20,459 nucleotides of DNA from Tychonema litorale BBK16. GTDB lineage: Bacteria > Cyanobacteriota > Cyanobacteriia > Cyanobacteriales > Microcoleaceae. Under the pieces are notes generated by a model that made no database searches, was not told the DNA's origin, and saw nothing but the letters and a program-made list of their open reading frames with translations. The stretch covers positions 1,121 through 21,579 of the forward strand of contig NZ_JAKJHX010000093.1 of NCBI RefSeq assembly GCF_021648855.1. Direction: 5' to 3'. This document shows positions 1 through 7,917 of this stretch, one piece after another. The position numbers and the translations under genes were made by a program. The number at the start of each line of letters is the position of its first letter. The stretch's first letter is position 1.

Positions 1-401
1 CCGCACCCACTTCTGCTGCGACAACCGCACCCACTTCTGCTGCGACAACCGCACCCACTTCTGCTGCGACAACCGCACCTACCGCTGCTACCTCACAGAT
101 TGCTGACAAAGCACAACTTGATGCGATCGGACAGCAATTATATGCACGAATTGACGAAAATTGGAAAACAACTCCTACCTTTACCGAAAGTTTGACTTAT
201 CGAGTCCAAGTCAAGCAAAACGGCGATATCGTGCAGTTTGAACCGACAAATAAGGTAGCTAAAGATTTCCTCAAAGAAACTCCTCTAACGGTTTTGCAAA
301 CTCCTGCCGGTGCCTCAGCAGGCGCTCAAAAAACTGCTGAATTTCAAGTAACTTTTAGCCCCAGCAATGGCGGCAAATTAGAAGTTAAGAATGCTAAATA
401 G
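1..401 (+). CDS. 3' end of a protein with an Ala/Pro/Thr repeat linker (5' end outside window)
   Basis: An open frame enters from the left edge (first full codon at 3) and stops with TAG at 399-401. The first part encodes at least three copies of the octapeptide APTSAATT, followed by a degenerate copy: a flexible low-complexity linker. The rest, about 95 residues, reads as a small folded domain (AQLDAIGQQLYARIDENW, then a YRVQVKQNGDIVQF stretch) that ends the protein. The C-terminal part resembles what I recall from the end of cyanobacterial DUF4335 proteins, but this is memory of a family style and not a firm call. No catalytic motif is visible. The true start lies outside the window; the internal TTG at 192 is not a credible start because the frame is open well upstream of it. 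Confidence 0.75.
   Translation, partial: APTSAATTAPTSAATTAPTSAATTAPTAATSQIADKAQLDAIGQQLYARIDENWKTTPTFTESLTYRVQVKQNGDIVQFEPTNKVAKDFLKETPLTVLQTPAGASAGAQKTAEFQVTFSPSNGGKLEVKNAK
3..74 (+). repeat. Three perfect 24-bp tandem repeats inside the coding region
   Basis: The 24-bp unit beginning GCACCCACTTCTGCTGCGAC occurs three times without mismatch at 3-26, 27-50 and 51-74. It is preceded by the end of another copy at the window edge and followed by a shortened variant. The unit is a multiple of three and encodes APTSAATT, so copy number can vary without breaking the frame. Perfect identity at the DNA level suggests recent expansion. Confidence 0.9.
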
Positions 402-451
402 CTAATTGCTAAATAGTCTGACAGGGGTTGAAACCGCTGTCTCAAATGTCA

Positions 452-469
452 AGTCGTCTAAAGACGACT
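452..469. repeat. Short perfect hairpin (AGTCGTC / GACGACT)
   Basis: AGTCGTCT at 452-459 and AGACGACT at 462-469 form a perfect dyad. It has no T tract, so it is not a standard terminator. Small palindromes of this kind recur between genes in Oscillatoriales (general knowledge). Confidence 0.6.
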
Positions 470-493
470 AAAGATTAAATATTAGTATTTATC

Positions 494-517
494 AGCACGG
501 TCTTTGACCGTGCTTTT
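494..517 (+). terminator. Rho-independent terminator of the upstream gene
   Basis: AGCACGGTC (494-502) and GACCGTGCT (506-514) form a perfect 9-bp stem with a three-base loop, followed by a short T run ending at 517. It lies about 90 bases after the stop at 401, oriented to end that transcript. The T tract is short, so efficiency is uncertain. Confidence 0.6.
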
Positions 518-547
518 GTGTTAGAGTCCTTTTGTCGTTAACTGATC

Positions 548-650
548 TGATATCAATTCCGGTTGCGCCGTCATGATATAGAGGATACCGCGAGTGCCTT
601 AGTCCCTACGCGAGATTAATTGTAGGGACTAAGGCACTCGCGGTGTCCTG
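548..650. repeat. MITE-like dispersed palindromic repeat, copy A
   Basis: The element begins TGATATCAATT, carries ATGATATAGAGGA at 573-585, and folds on itself. Arms 588-609 and 622-643 are perfect 22-bp inverse complements, extending to about 29 bp with two mismatches; the loop is 12 bases. A second, truncated copy with the same first and second blocks lies at 20366-20459. No coding capacity. It resembles the non-autonomous palindromic repeats common in filamentous cyanobacteria. Confidence 0.8.
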
Positions 651-900
651 ATTTCGGCCACTTTATTCGGTATGGTGAAAATACCAATAACGAACGCAAC
701 ATTTTTGCGGGAGTTCCAAAAAATCAGACCTTTTCTAAAGCCATAAAAAAAACCAGGTTAAAAACTATTTTAAGTTATGCCAGGCAACATTATTTCAAGT
801 TTTGAATATCAAGAGATATTGCCAAAAGAGACTATCCTTTAACCCTAATTATTGGACAATAAACTATAGCATTTCTCAGTAAGATGAGGTAAACCACGGT

Positions 901-963
901 AATTGGGAATTGGGAATTGGGAATTGGGAATTGGGAATTGGGAATTGGTAATTGGTAATTGGT
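901..963. repeat. Heptamer tandem array AATTGGG/AATTGGT, 9 units
   Basis: Six consecutive AATTGGG units (901-942) are followed by three AATTGGT units (943-963). This matches the short tandemly repeated repetitive (STRR) heptamers known in filamentous cyanobacteria. It sits 30-160 bases before the candidate starts of the cyclase gene, so it probably lies in or near its promoter or leader. Confidence 0.9.
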
Positions 964-1062
964 AATTGCAGGATCTGAAATGCTTGTAGCATAGTGACCA
1001 AAGTTAAATTTATGAAGATGTCTAATCAGAGAAATAAGGAAAATAATATCAGGAAAAACTCT

Positions 1063-3210
1063 ATGCAATTACTTAAGCAGTTAAGTATAAAAACAAAACT
1101 CATAGTCATGTTGCTGGTAGTCAGCCTTTGCGCTATGCTCGCGAGCACCTATATATGCTCTAGCAGTGGGAAAGCTATTCTAACCGAAAAAGTATTCAAC
1201 CAATTAACAAGCCTTCGGGCTGCCAAAACTTATCAAATCCAAGATTATTTTGAAACCCTTCATAACCATAGCGAAACCCTAAGCGAAGACCTGACAGTTG
1301 TCGGTGCCATGCGGGAGTTCAAAACAACTTATCGCCAACTTGAAGAATCAACAGTACCAGAGGATTTTGACACCAAAATTGATGCCTACTACCGGACTGA
1401 ATTTCTAACCAAACTGGCCCGAACTAACGATGGTTCGCCTGTTCTCGCATCCTATACGCCAAAAACAGCCGCTGCCCGTTACTTGCAGTATCACTACATC
1501 GCTGCTAACTCCAACCCCGTTGGTAAAAAACTTCTCCTTGACAATCCAGGCGACGCCAGCGCTTACAGTCGCGTTCACGCCCGCTACCACCCGATTTTTC
1601 GCAATATAGTTGAAAAATATGGTTACTACGATATGTTTTTGATCGATCCCGAAGGAACTGTTGTCTATACGGTTTTTAAGGAAACAGACTTTACCACAAA
1701 CTTCACAAACGGCCCCTACAACGAGAGTAACCTAGCATCCGCAGTCAAAGCCACACGACAGGCTAAGGGAACTGGGTATGTGAAAATAGTAGATTTTAGA
1801 CCCTACAGCCCTTCCTACGGTGCACCTGCGGCTTTTATCGCTGCCCCAATCTTTAATGGTTCGGAATTCCTAGGTGTTTTGGCGTTCCAACTTCCTGTTG
1901 ACAAAATTAACAATGTGATGACTGGTAACAAAAATTGGAAACAAAATGGTCTGGGCGATTCAGGAGAAACTTATCTGGTGGGGCCAGATTATCTAATGCG
2001 TTCTGCGTCTCGTTTCCAGATTGAAGATTCAGAAGGTCATGCCAAAATCCTACGCTCGATCGGCACTGATGAAAAGACTATCAAAAAAATCAAAGAGTAT
2101 AATACTACAATCCTCCTACAGCAAGTGCAAACAAAAGCAGTGAAGGAAGCTTTGTTTGGAAAACAGGACACGCAGGCGATCGACGATTATCGTAATATTC
2201 CGGTTTTGAGTTCTTATGCTCCCCTAGATATTGATGGATTGAGGTGGGTGATCTTGGCGGAGATAGATATTTCGGAAGCCTATGCCTCAATTCACTCGTT
2301 TGAAAAAACAGTTTTGATTGGGGCTACTTTAATCATCGCACTAATCACGCTTGTGGCCATGTGGTTGACCGCAATCTTTGTCAAACCGATCAATACTTTA
2401 ATCAAAAGCGCCCGCCTGGTGGGGGCTGGGGAATTTGATGCGGTTGTCAAATCAGGTTCGCAAGATGAATTTGGAGACTTAGCTAACTCATTTAACCAAA
2501 CGATAGCCAGCCTTCGTGCCGAAACTCAACTAATCGAACAGAAAAATCGCGAAAATGAAGCATTAGTCTTAAATATATTTAGTCCCGCGATCGCTAAACG
2601 TCTCAAACAGGGCGATCGAGAAATTGCCGATCGGATTTCTAATGTCTCAGTCTTGTTTTCCGACCTCGACCGATTCACCAAACTCACTCAATCAATTTCC
2701 CCTGAAGAAGTTGTTAGCATACTTAATGAACTGGTAACAGCCTTCGATGAAATGACAGAAAAATACGGTTTGGAGAAGATTAAAACTATTGGTGACGGTT
2801 ACATGGCTGTATGCGGGCTGAGTGTCCCGCGTCTCGATCATGACAAACGGATGGTGGATTTTGGTTTGGAAATGCTGTCGTTTGTTCGCCGATTTAATTA
2901 TGAAAAAGGCTTGCATCTAGACCTGCGGCTCGGTATCAATTCAGGAGATGTGGTTGCAGGCATCATTGGCAAAAATAAATTGCTGTATGATGTTTGGGGT
3001 GATACTGTAAATATTGCCAATAGGTTGAAGTCGGCTTGTCCGTCAGGATCAATTTTAGTCTCCAAAGACATCTGCGATCGCCTGCACGATGTCTACGATT
3101 TTGAGCTGGTTGGTGAAATTCAAGAACCTGGAAAAGAACAGCTAGTGGCTTGGCAACTCAAAAATTCTCAGCCGATAAAAAGTGTTGGAGAGGAAGAAGT
3201 TTATGGGTAA
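1063..3210 (+). CDS. Membrane class III adenylate cyclase (Cache-like sensor, HAMP, cyclase domain)
   Basis: Predicted to make cAMP from ATP at the inner face of the cytoplasmic membrane. From the chosen start (715 aa): short N-terminus, membrane segment about 11-32, large extracytoplasmic Cache-like sensor region 33-415, second membrane segment about 416-439, HAMP 440-492, class III cyclase domain about 525-702. Catalytic residues are visible: metal-binding Asp534 (LFSDLD) and Asp578 (TIGDGY), the adenine-selecting pair Lys574 (KIKTIGD) and Asp643 (YDVWGD), and Asn650 and Arg654 (VNIANR). This pattern indicates adenylate rather than guanylate cyclase. ATG 1063 is chosen because AGGA lies 8 bases upstream and little of the protein precedes the first membrane segment; in-frame alternatives are GTG 994, ATG 1012 and ATG 1018. 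The stop overlaps the start of the channel gene by 8 bases. Confidence 0.9.
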   Translation: MQLLKQLSIKTKLIVMLLVVSLCAMLASTYICSSSGKAILTEKVFNQLTSLRAAKTYQIQDYFETLHNHSETLSEDLTVVGAMREFKTTYRQLEESTVPEDFDTKIDAYYRTEFLTKLARTNDGSPVLASYTPKTAAARYLQYHYIAANSNPVGKKLLLDNPGDASAYSRVHARYHPIFRNIVEKYGYYDMFLIDPEGTVVYTVFKETDFTTNFTNGPYNESNLASAVKATRQAKGTGYVKIVDFRPYSPSYGAPAAFIAAPIFNGSEFLGVLAFQLPVDKINNVMTGNKNWKQNGLGDSGETYLVGPDYLMRSASRFQIEDSEGHAKILRSIGTDEKTIKKIKEYNTTILLQQVQTKAVKEALFGKQDTQAIDDYRNIPVLSSYAPLDIDGLRWVILAEIDISEAYASIHSFEKTVLIGATLIIALITLVAMWLTAIFVKPINTLIKSARLVGAGEFDAVVKSGSQDEFGDLANSFNQTIASLRAETQLIEQKNRENEALVLNIFSPAIAKRLKQGDREIADRISNVSVLFSDLDRFTKLTQSISPEEVVSILNELVTAFDEMTEKYGLEKIKTIGDGYMAVCGLSVPRLDHDKRMVDFGLEMLSFVRRFNYEKGLHLDLRLGINSGDVVAGIIGKNKLLYDVWGDTVNIANRLKSACPSGSILVSKDICDRLHDVYDFELVGEIQEPGKEQLVAWQLKNSQPIKSVGEEEVYG

Positions 3211-4654
3211 TTTAAACTTTGCAAATGACTGGCAGACATGGGCGGTAATTGTCGGATTAGGGTTCCCACTCCTGGTCATTTTACTAGGAGAGGTGATTTA
3301 TCATCTACAAAGGCGTGGTAAACCGTTGGCGGCTACCCTGGTAGTTGTAAAAAACCTCGTTCTGCCCGTCTTAATGCTGATGCTTTTAATCAGGAATGTG
3401 GTGAAGCTTGACGTTAACGGGAATTTTCCGAAGCTCGTCGCAACGCTGTTCTGGATATCTGCGATCTACGCCTCTCTCTCGCTGTTTAATGTGATTTTGT
3501 TTGAAGAAGCGGAGGCGAATACATGGCGGGGACGGATGCCCAAACTGCTGGTCGATCTTTCTAGGTTGTTTTTGGTGCTTGTGGGAAGCGCGATCGTGCT
3601 GGCGGCAGTGTGGGGTGCAGATTTGGCCGGTCTTGCTACCGGATTGGGCGTTAGCTCGATCGTGATCGGTTTGGCGCTTCAGGACACATTGGGTAGCGTC
3701 ATGTCTGGGATTGCGCTGCTTCTAGAACGCCCCTTCAGTGTGGGTGATTGGTTGCGAATTGGAGATATTGAAGGTCAGGTAATTGATATTAATTGGCGCT
3801 CTGTTCGCCTGCTAACTCTCCAGCGCCAGGTGATTATTGTTCCTCATCAATTCATTGGAAAAGAAATAATTCATAATTACAGCCAACCAGAACGCATTTA
3901 CAACCAACGCATCAATATTGGCTTTTCCTACGATACCCCCCCTAACCTCGTGAAGCAGGTACTAACAAGTACAGCTTTGGCTACACAAGGAATATTAGCC
4001 GAACCCGAACCAGAGATCAAAACTACATCCTATGATGAGACTGCAATTATCTATGAGGTGGAGTTTTTTATCGAAAACTTTGAGGATGTGGAGCAGATAC
4101 TCGATCGATTTATGACGCGAGTCTGGTACGCAGCGCAGCGAAACAATCTGACGCTATATCGCTACCGATACGGGTATGCTGTGGAGGCTGCTAATCAAGC
4201 AGATAACGCTTCAAGTAAGTTAGCCCAAAGCCTGCACTCAATTCCCGGATTTATGCCTTTAACTAGAGATCCCAAAAATTTGGATGACTTAACTAAGGGA
4301 ACTATTTTACAGAAGTTTGGTGCGGGAGAGAAAGTCATCCGGCAGGGCGAGCCTGGTAATGCTTTGTACATTATCATTGCAGGTGAGGCTAAGGTCACCG
4401 TCACGAACAAGTTGGGCATCGAGTTGGAGGTAATGACTATCTTGAGCGGTGAGTTTTTTGGCGAGATGGCACTGTTTACTGGGGAACCGAGTCCGGTATC
4501 AATTGCCGCCGTTGACGATTTGCAAGTTCTTGTCATCTATTCAGATGCTGTAAATACGATGATTGAACGTCAACCAAGCTTGGGGCGTGAGATCGGTCAA
4601 ATTATCGAAGCGCGAAGCAAAGCGGTAAGTATGGCTATTCAGGCAGATGTTTAG
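3203..4654 (+). CDS. MscS-family channel with C-terminal cyclic-nucleotide-binding domain (bCNG type)
   Basis: Member of the bacterial cyclic-nucleotide-gated (bCNG) branch of the MscS superfamily; 483 aa, cytoplasmic membrane. Hydrophobic segments lie at about 13-33, 48-65, 78-100 and 122-140. The MscS pore helix and beta domain follow (about 140-228; LATGLGVSSIVIGLALQDTL, then ERPFSVGDWLRIGDIEGQV), then the cytoplasmic alpha/beta part to about 330. A cNMP-binding fold spans about 363-470 (GEKVIRQGEPGNALYIIIAG; phosphate-binding cassette FGEMALFTGEPSPVSIAA, with Gly420-Glu421 present). The cassette arginine that normally contacts the cyclic phosphate is Ser430 here. ATG 3203 has GGAGAGGA at 3187-3194. 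The start overlaps the cyclase stop by 8 bases, implying translational coupling. A longer TTG start at 3182 is less likely. Confidence 0.92.
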   Translation: MGNLNFANDWQTWAVIVGLGFPLLVILLGEVIYHLQRRGKPLAATLVVVKNLVLPVLMLMLLIRNVVKLDVNGNFPKLVATLFWISAIYASLSLFNVILFEEAEANTWRGRMPKLLVDLSRLFLVLVGSAIVLAAVWGADLAGLATGLGVSSIVIGLALQDTLGSVMSGIALLLERPFSVGDWLRIGDIEGQVIDINWRSVRLLTLQRQVIIVPHQFIGKEIIHNYSQPERIYNQRINIGFSYDTPPNLVKQVLTSTALATQGILAEPEPEIKTTSYDETAIIYEVEFFIENFEDVEQILDRFMTRVWYAAQRNNLTLYRYRYGYAVEAANQADNASSKLAQSLHSIPGFMPLTRDPKNLDDLTKGTILQKFGAGEKVIRQGEPGNALYIIIAGEAKVTVTNKLGIELEVMTILSGEFFGEMALFTGEPSPVSIAAVDDLQVLVIYSDAVNTMIERQPSLGREIGQIIEARSKAVSMAIQADV

Positions 4655-4745
4655 TTGATGCTGAGGTTGATTGGCTGTGAGGATTGTCAATTGCCAATCT
4701 GGAAATTGCCACAGCCTGCTTCTTAGGCTGATTGGAAAAAGTTTG

Positions 4746-4793
4746 GTAAATACGGATACACTATTTCCCTAAATACTCGGTTAGGACTATAAT
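4746..4793 (+). promoter_or_regulatory. NtcA-activated promoter of narB
   Basis: GTA (4746-4748), eight bases, TAC (4757-4759) is a perfect match to the NtcA consensus GTA-N8-TAC. A TATAAT box lies at 4788-4793. NtcA activates nitrate assimilation genes when ammonium is absent (established knowledge). The spacing from TAC to the -10 box is 28 bases, longer than the usual 20-24, so either the spacing is atypical or a weaker -10 is used. Confidence 0.65.
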
Positions 4794-4847
4794 AACGAGT
4801 TACCAATTACGAATTAGCTTTCAAAATTAGCATCTATAAATCAGCAG

Positions 4848-7019
4848 ATGGAAACTAAAAAAACTCTTTGCCCTTACTGCGGTGTAGGTTGTGGTCTAGA
4901 AGTTGTTCCCGACAAAAACCAAGGTTGGAAAGTTCGGGGCGATCGCCACCACCCATCAACTCAGGGCATGGTTTGCGTCAAGGGAGCAACGGTAGCAGAG
5001 TCAATTCGCACCGATCGACTGCTGCATCCGATGATCCGGGATACTCTCGACCAACCGTTCCGCCGGGCTAGCTGGGATGAAGCACTAGATGCGATCGCCC
5101 ACCGTATCCAAACAATTCGCAGCACTAGCGGCCCCGATGCTATCTGCGTTTATGGTTCCGGTCAATTCGTCACTGAAGATTATTATGTTGCCCAGAAACT
5201 GGTTAAAGGTTGTCTGGGCACTAATAATTTTGATGCCAATTCTCGATTGTGTATGTCTTCAGCAGTTTCGGGATACGTGCAAAGTTTTGGTGCTGACGGC
5301 CCACCCTGCTGTTACGACGATTTAGAATTAACAGATTGTGCTTTTATTATCGGTAGCAATACCGCAGAATGCCATCCAATTATTTTTAACCGACTAGCAA
5401 AGTACCACAAAAAGAACCCAAATGTCAAGATGATTGTGGTAGATCCGAGGCGGACTCCGACTGCGGAAGCAGCGGACTTACACTTGGCAATTAAACCCGG
5501 AACAGATATAGATTTGCTTAATGGAATTGCTTATTTGCTGCTGCATCGGCGAGCAATAGATCCTAATTTTATTCAGGAATGCACGGCTAATTTTGCAGCT
5601 TTCGCTGAAGTTCTCAAAAGCTATACACCGGATATTGTAGCCTCTACTTGTGGCATTTCCGTCGGTGACTTAGAAACAGCCGCCAACTACTGGGAACAGT
5701 CGCAACGGGTTTTGTCCCTATGGTCAATGGGTATGAATCAGTCATCGGAAGGCACGGCAAAGGTGCGATCGCTGATTAATTTACACTTGATGACCGGTCA
5801 AATTGGCAAACCAGGAGCCGGCCCGTTTTCCCTCACAGGCCAACCAAACGCGATGGGAGGGCGGGAAGCGGGGGGACTTTCTCACTTATTGCCAGGATAT
5901 CGATCGGTCAAAAATGCCGAACATAGAGCCGAAGTCGAGCAGTTTTGGGGAATTGCGCCGGGAACTATTTCGCCCAATCCGGGCCGCAGTGCTTGGGATA
6001 TGATTACCGGTTTGGAAACAGGCGAGGTAGAGATGCTGTGGATTGCAGCCACCAATCCAGCGGTAAGTATGCCAGATTTGGAACGGACAAAAGCGGCTTT
6101 GTTGCGATCGCCCTTTACCGTCTATCAAGAAGCATACTATCCCACAGAAACCTCTGCCTACGCTCACATCCTCTTGCCGGCAACGCAATGGAGTGAAAAA
6201 ACCGGAGTGATGACGAACTCTGAACGTCGCGTTACCCTTTGTGACGGTTTCGATACTCCTTCAGGAGAAGCCCGCGATGACTGGAGTATATTCGCTGAGG
6301 TGGGACGCAGGTTAGGTTTTGCCGAACATTTTGCTTTTGAGAGCGTTGCAGACGTATATAAAGAGTACGTGCAGTTGACGCGAGGTCGTCCTTGTGATGT
6401 GAGTGGCATTAGCCACGAATACTTGCGCCAGGAAGGCCCTCAACAGTGGCCTTGCCGGGAAAATGAGCCAAAACATCCAGCAACAGCAGCCAAACGGCTT
6501 TATACAGACCGACGTTTCCACACGGACGATGGATTGGCAAGATTTTCGGCTTACCACTCGCGGGGACTGGCCGAACCCCCTGACCCAGATTATCCGTTTG
6601 TGCTGACGACGGGCAGGGTTTACGGACACTGGCACACGATGACACGGACAGGCCGAACTGACAAAATCAATCAATTACACCCTAATCCGTTTTTGGAAAT
6701 TCACCCCCGTGATGCTTCCAACTTAAAGATTAAAGAAGGGGATTTACTAGAAGTGCGATCGCGCCGTGGTAAAAGTCAGTTTCCCGCCAAAGTAACCAAG
6801 GCGATCGCTCCTGGCACCCTATTTGTACCCATGCACTGGGGATCTCTCTGGGCCGAAGGTGCTGAAGCAAATGCCATGACTCACTCTGAAAGTTGTCCCG
6901 ATTCCAAACAGCCAGAGTTAAAAGCTTGTGCGGTGCAGTTGGTGCGGGTTGGGGCAGAAGTTGAGACACAAATTGGGGAGTTTAATTGGGCGAAATCGAC
7001 CGTCGCGGTCAGTTCTTAA
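4848..7019 (+). CDS. narB: Ferredoxin-dependent assimilatory nitrate reductase
   Basis: Reduces nitrate to nitrite in the cytoplasm with electrons from ferredoxin; a single-subunit enzyme with one 4Fe-4S cluster and a molybdenum bis-MGD cofactor. The N-terminus carries the cluster motif C8-x2-C11-x3-C15-x27-C43 ([17 protein letters not shown]). Cys135 in [10 protein letters not shown] is the expected Mo ligand. The rest matches the molybdopterin oxidoreductase body and the C-terminal molydopterin-binding domain ([17 protein letters not shown], then LEIHPRDA). At 723 aa it has the usual NarB length. ATG 4848 lies 10 codons before the cluster motif. In many cyanobacteria narB ends a nirA-nrt operon; here neither nirA nor nrt genes adjoin it, and the gene has its own NtcA-type site. 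Confidence 0.95.
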   Translation: METKKTLCPYCGVGCGLEVVPDKNQGWKVRGDRHHPSTQGMVCVKGATVAESIRTDRLLHPMIRDTLDQPFRRASWDEALDAIAHRIQTIRSTSGPDAICVYGSGQFVTEDYYVAQKLVKGCLGTNNFDANSRLCMSSAVSGYVQSFGADGPPCCYDDLELTDCAFIIGSNTAECHPIIFNRLAKYHKKNPNVKMIVVDPRRTPTAEAADLHLAIKPGTDIDLLNGIAYLLLHRRAIDPNFIQECTANFAAFAEVLKSYTPDIVASTCGISVGDLETAANYWEQSQRVLSLWSMGMNQSSEGTAKVRSLINLHLMTGQIGKPGAGPFSLTGQPNAMGGREAGGLSHLLPGYRSVKNAEHRAEVEQFWGIAPGTISPNPGRSAWDMITGLETGEVEMLWIAATNPAVSMPDLERTKAALLRSPFTVYQEAYYPTETSAYAHILLPATQWSEKTGVMTNSERRVTLCDGFDTPSGEARDDWSIFAEVGRRLGFAEHFAFESVADVYKEYVQLTRGRPCDVSGISHEYLRQEGPQQWPCRENEPKHPATAAKRLYTDRRFHTDDGLARFSAYHSRGLAEPPDPDYPFVLTTGRVYGHWHTMTRTGRTDKINQLHPNPFLEIHPRDASNLKIKEGDLLEVRSRRGKSQFPAKVTKAIAPGTLFVPMHWGSLWAEGAEANAMTHSESCPDSKQPELKACAVQLVRVGAEVETQIGEFNWAKSTVAVSS

Positions 7020-7042
7020 GCTTGGTTCGCACTTTTGACAGC

Positions 7043-7091
7043 TTCTCAGGCTCTTCCTACGGATTTGCATTCCCACACAAGAGCCTGGGAA
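7043..7091 (+). terminator. Stem-loop after narB
   Basis: Arms 7043-7055 and 7079-7091 pair over 13 bases with one G-U pair (core CAGGCTCTT / AAGAGCCTG), 25 bases after the narB stop. An A tract follows, then a T run at about 7116-7121, so the exact termination point is unclear. It could act as terminator or 3' stabiliser. Confidence 0.5.
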
Positions 7092-7140
7092 AGCAACTCA
7101 AAAAAAAAAATCTGCGTTTTTTCTGCTTTCTTATATGTTT

Positions 7141-7175
7141 TTCCTTCTTCCTTCTTCCTTCTTCCTTCTTCCTTC
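7141..7175. repeat. Heptamer tandem array TTCCTTC, 5 exact units
   Basis: Five exact TTCCTTC units at 7141-7175 with degenerate flanks to about 7193. The reverse complement is a rotation of GGAAGAA, the unit at 16949-16967 and 20337-20364, so one heptamer family occurs three times in this window. Confidence 0.9.
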
Positions 7176-7218
7176 TTCTTTCTCCCTTCCTTTAAGTCGA
7201 TCAAGTAGGGCAAAACAA

Positions 7219-7247
7219 TTGCAGTATACACAAACAGGTGCTATGAT
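7219..7247 (+). promoter_or_regulatory. Sigma-70-type promoter of the RNA-binding protein gene
   Basis: TTGCAG (7219-7224) and TATGAT (7242-7247) are separated by exactly 17 bases. Transcription would begin near 7254, giving a leader of about 88 bases. The palindrome AATAAG-G-CTTATT (7253-7265) covers the predicted start and could be an operator. Confidence 0.65.
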
Positions 7248-7341
7248 CTATGAATAAGGCTTATTTTCGGTAGTATAGTTCGTTCGATCGGCGTCCCTCC
7301 GGATTTAATTCTCTACACCCTCTAATTCTGGAGAATGTTCA

Positions 7342-7659
7342 ATGTCTATTTATGTCGGCAATTTATCCTACGAAGTTACGCAGGAGCACCTCAACCAAAC
7401 TTTTGGAGAATATGGCACTGTCAAGCGCGTTCAGTTACCTGCTGACCGCGAAACAGGTCGGATGCGTGGCTTCGCATTCGTAGAAATGTCTACTGAAGCA
7501 GAAGAAGCAGCAGCCATCGAAGCACTTGACGGTGCTGAATGGATGGGTCGCGACCTGAAAGTCAACAAAGCAAAACCCCGTGAAGAACGTGGTGGTTCCA
7601 ATGCTGGTGGTGGTAACTGGGGCAGCAACGATCGCGGTGGCAATTCTCGTCGCTACTAA
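7342..7659 (+). CDS. Cyanobacterial glycine-rich RRM RNA-binding protein (Rbp)
   Basis: Small single-RRM RNA-binding protein of 105 aa. RNP2 (IYVGNL, residues 3-8) and RNP1 (RGFAFVEM, residues 42-49) are intact, followed by a short Gly/Asn/Arg tail (about 83-105). Proteins of this type in cyanobacteria bind single-stranded RNA; several are induced by cold or affect mRNA localisation (family knowledge). Start ATG 7342 has GGAG at 7330-7333. The gene is a single transcription unit with its own promoter and a strong terminator at 7778-7821. I cannot say which numbered paralogue (RbpA-G) it is. Confidence 0.92.
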   Translation: MSIYVGNLSYEVTQEHLNQTFGEYGTVKRVQLPADRETGRMRGFAFVEMSTEAEEAAAIEALDGAEWMGRDLKVNKAKPREERGGSNAGGGNWGSNDRGGNSRRY

Positions 7660-7777
7660 AGCATCTGAGCTAAATTTTTAGTTCTTTGCTGATGAATCGG
7701 CTGGGAGCGATTGGAGAGTCAATAATTGTTGTCTGTTGACGATAGATAGTTGCCTCTGCGATCGTACCCAATCTTCA

Positions 7778-7821
7778 AATCCTCAAAATATTGCTAAATG
7801 ACAATAGTTTGAGGATTTTTT
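7778..7821 (+). terminator. Strong rho-independent terminator of the rbp gene
   Basis: Arms 7778-7793 and 7802-7817 pair over 16 bases with one mismatch around an 8-base loop; a run of six Ts (7816-7821) follows. Confidence 0.9.
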
Positions 7822-7839
7822 ATGGAAAAAATCAACAAA

Positions 7840-7863
7840 GCAATCCCAGAACCTAGGGATTGC
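7840..7863 (+). promoter_or_regulatory. Perfect hairpin in the leader before the PsiE-like gene
   Basis: GCAATCCC (7840-7847) and GGGATTGC (7856-7863) form a perfect 8-bp stem with an 8-base loop, about 55 bases before the next start codon. There is no T tract. It may be a leader structure; its role is unknown. Confidence 0.4.
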
Positions 7864-7917
7864 CAAGAGCAGCAGACAATGACAAAATCAGTAATGAAAA
7901 ATGATTAAGTCACTGGT

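Larger units (their letters stand above)
402..1062. other. Gene-free region with hairpins, dispersed palindrome and heptamer array
   Basis: No convincing gene. In order it holds a short perfect hairpin (452-469), a terminator-like hairpin (494-517), a long dispersed palindrome (548-650), about 250 bases of AT-rich sequence with no motif I can defend, and a 7-bp tandem array (901-963) just before the cyclase. An open frame on the minus strand across the heptamers is low-complexity read-through of the repeat. Confidence 0.7.
7020..7341. other. narB-rbp intergenic region
   Basis: Holds the narB 3' stem-loop, a pyrimidine-rich heptamer array (7141-7175), a promoter (7219-7247), a dyad at the expected transcription start and an untranslated leader of about 88 bases. 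Open frames here are read-through of the CTTCCTT repeat and are not genes. Confidence 0.75.

Noticed and set aside
3..74. CRISPR array
   Set aside because: The repeats are contiguous, lack spacers and are coding; the heptamer arrays also lack spacers.
832..1068. Minus-strand 78-codon frame
   Set aside because: Most of it is read-through of the AATTGGG heptamers (repeated Pro-Ile-Pro-Asn-Ser-Gln-Phe); not protein-like.
4673..4730. Inverted pieces GGCTGTG/CACAGCC and CAGCCT/AGGCTG after the channel gene
   Set aside because: Short arms, long loops and no T tract; not enough to call a terminator.
5886..6674. Several long frames antisense to narB
   Set aside because: Shadows of a strongly supported coding frame, without family motifs.
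7822..7908. 28-codon frame between the rbp terminator and the PsiE-like gene
   Set aside because: Starts on the terminator T run, has no ribosome binding site and spans a hairpin; probably chance.
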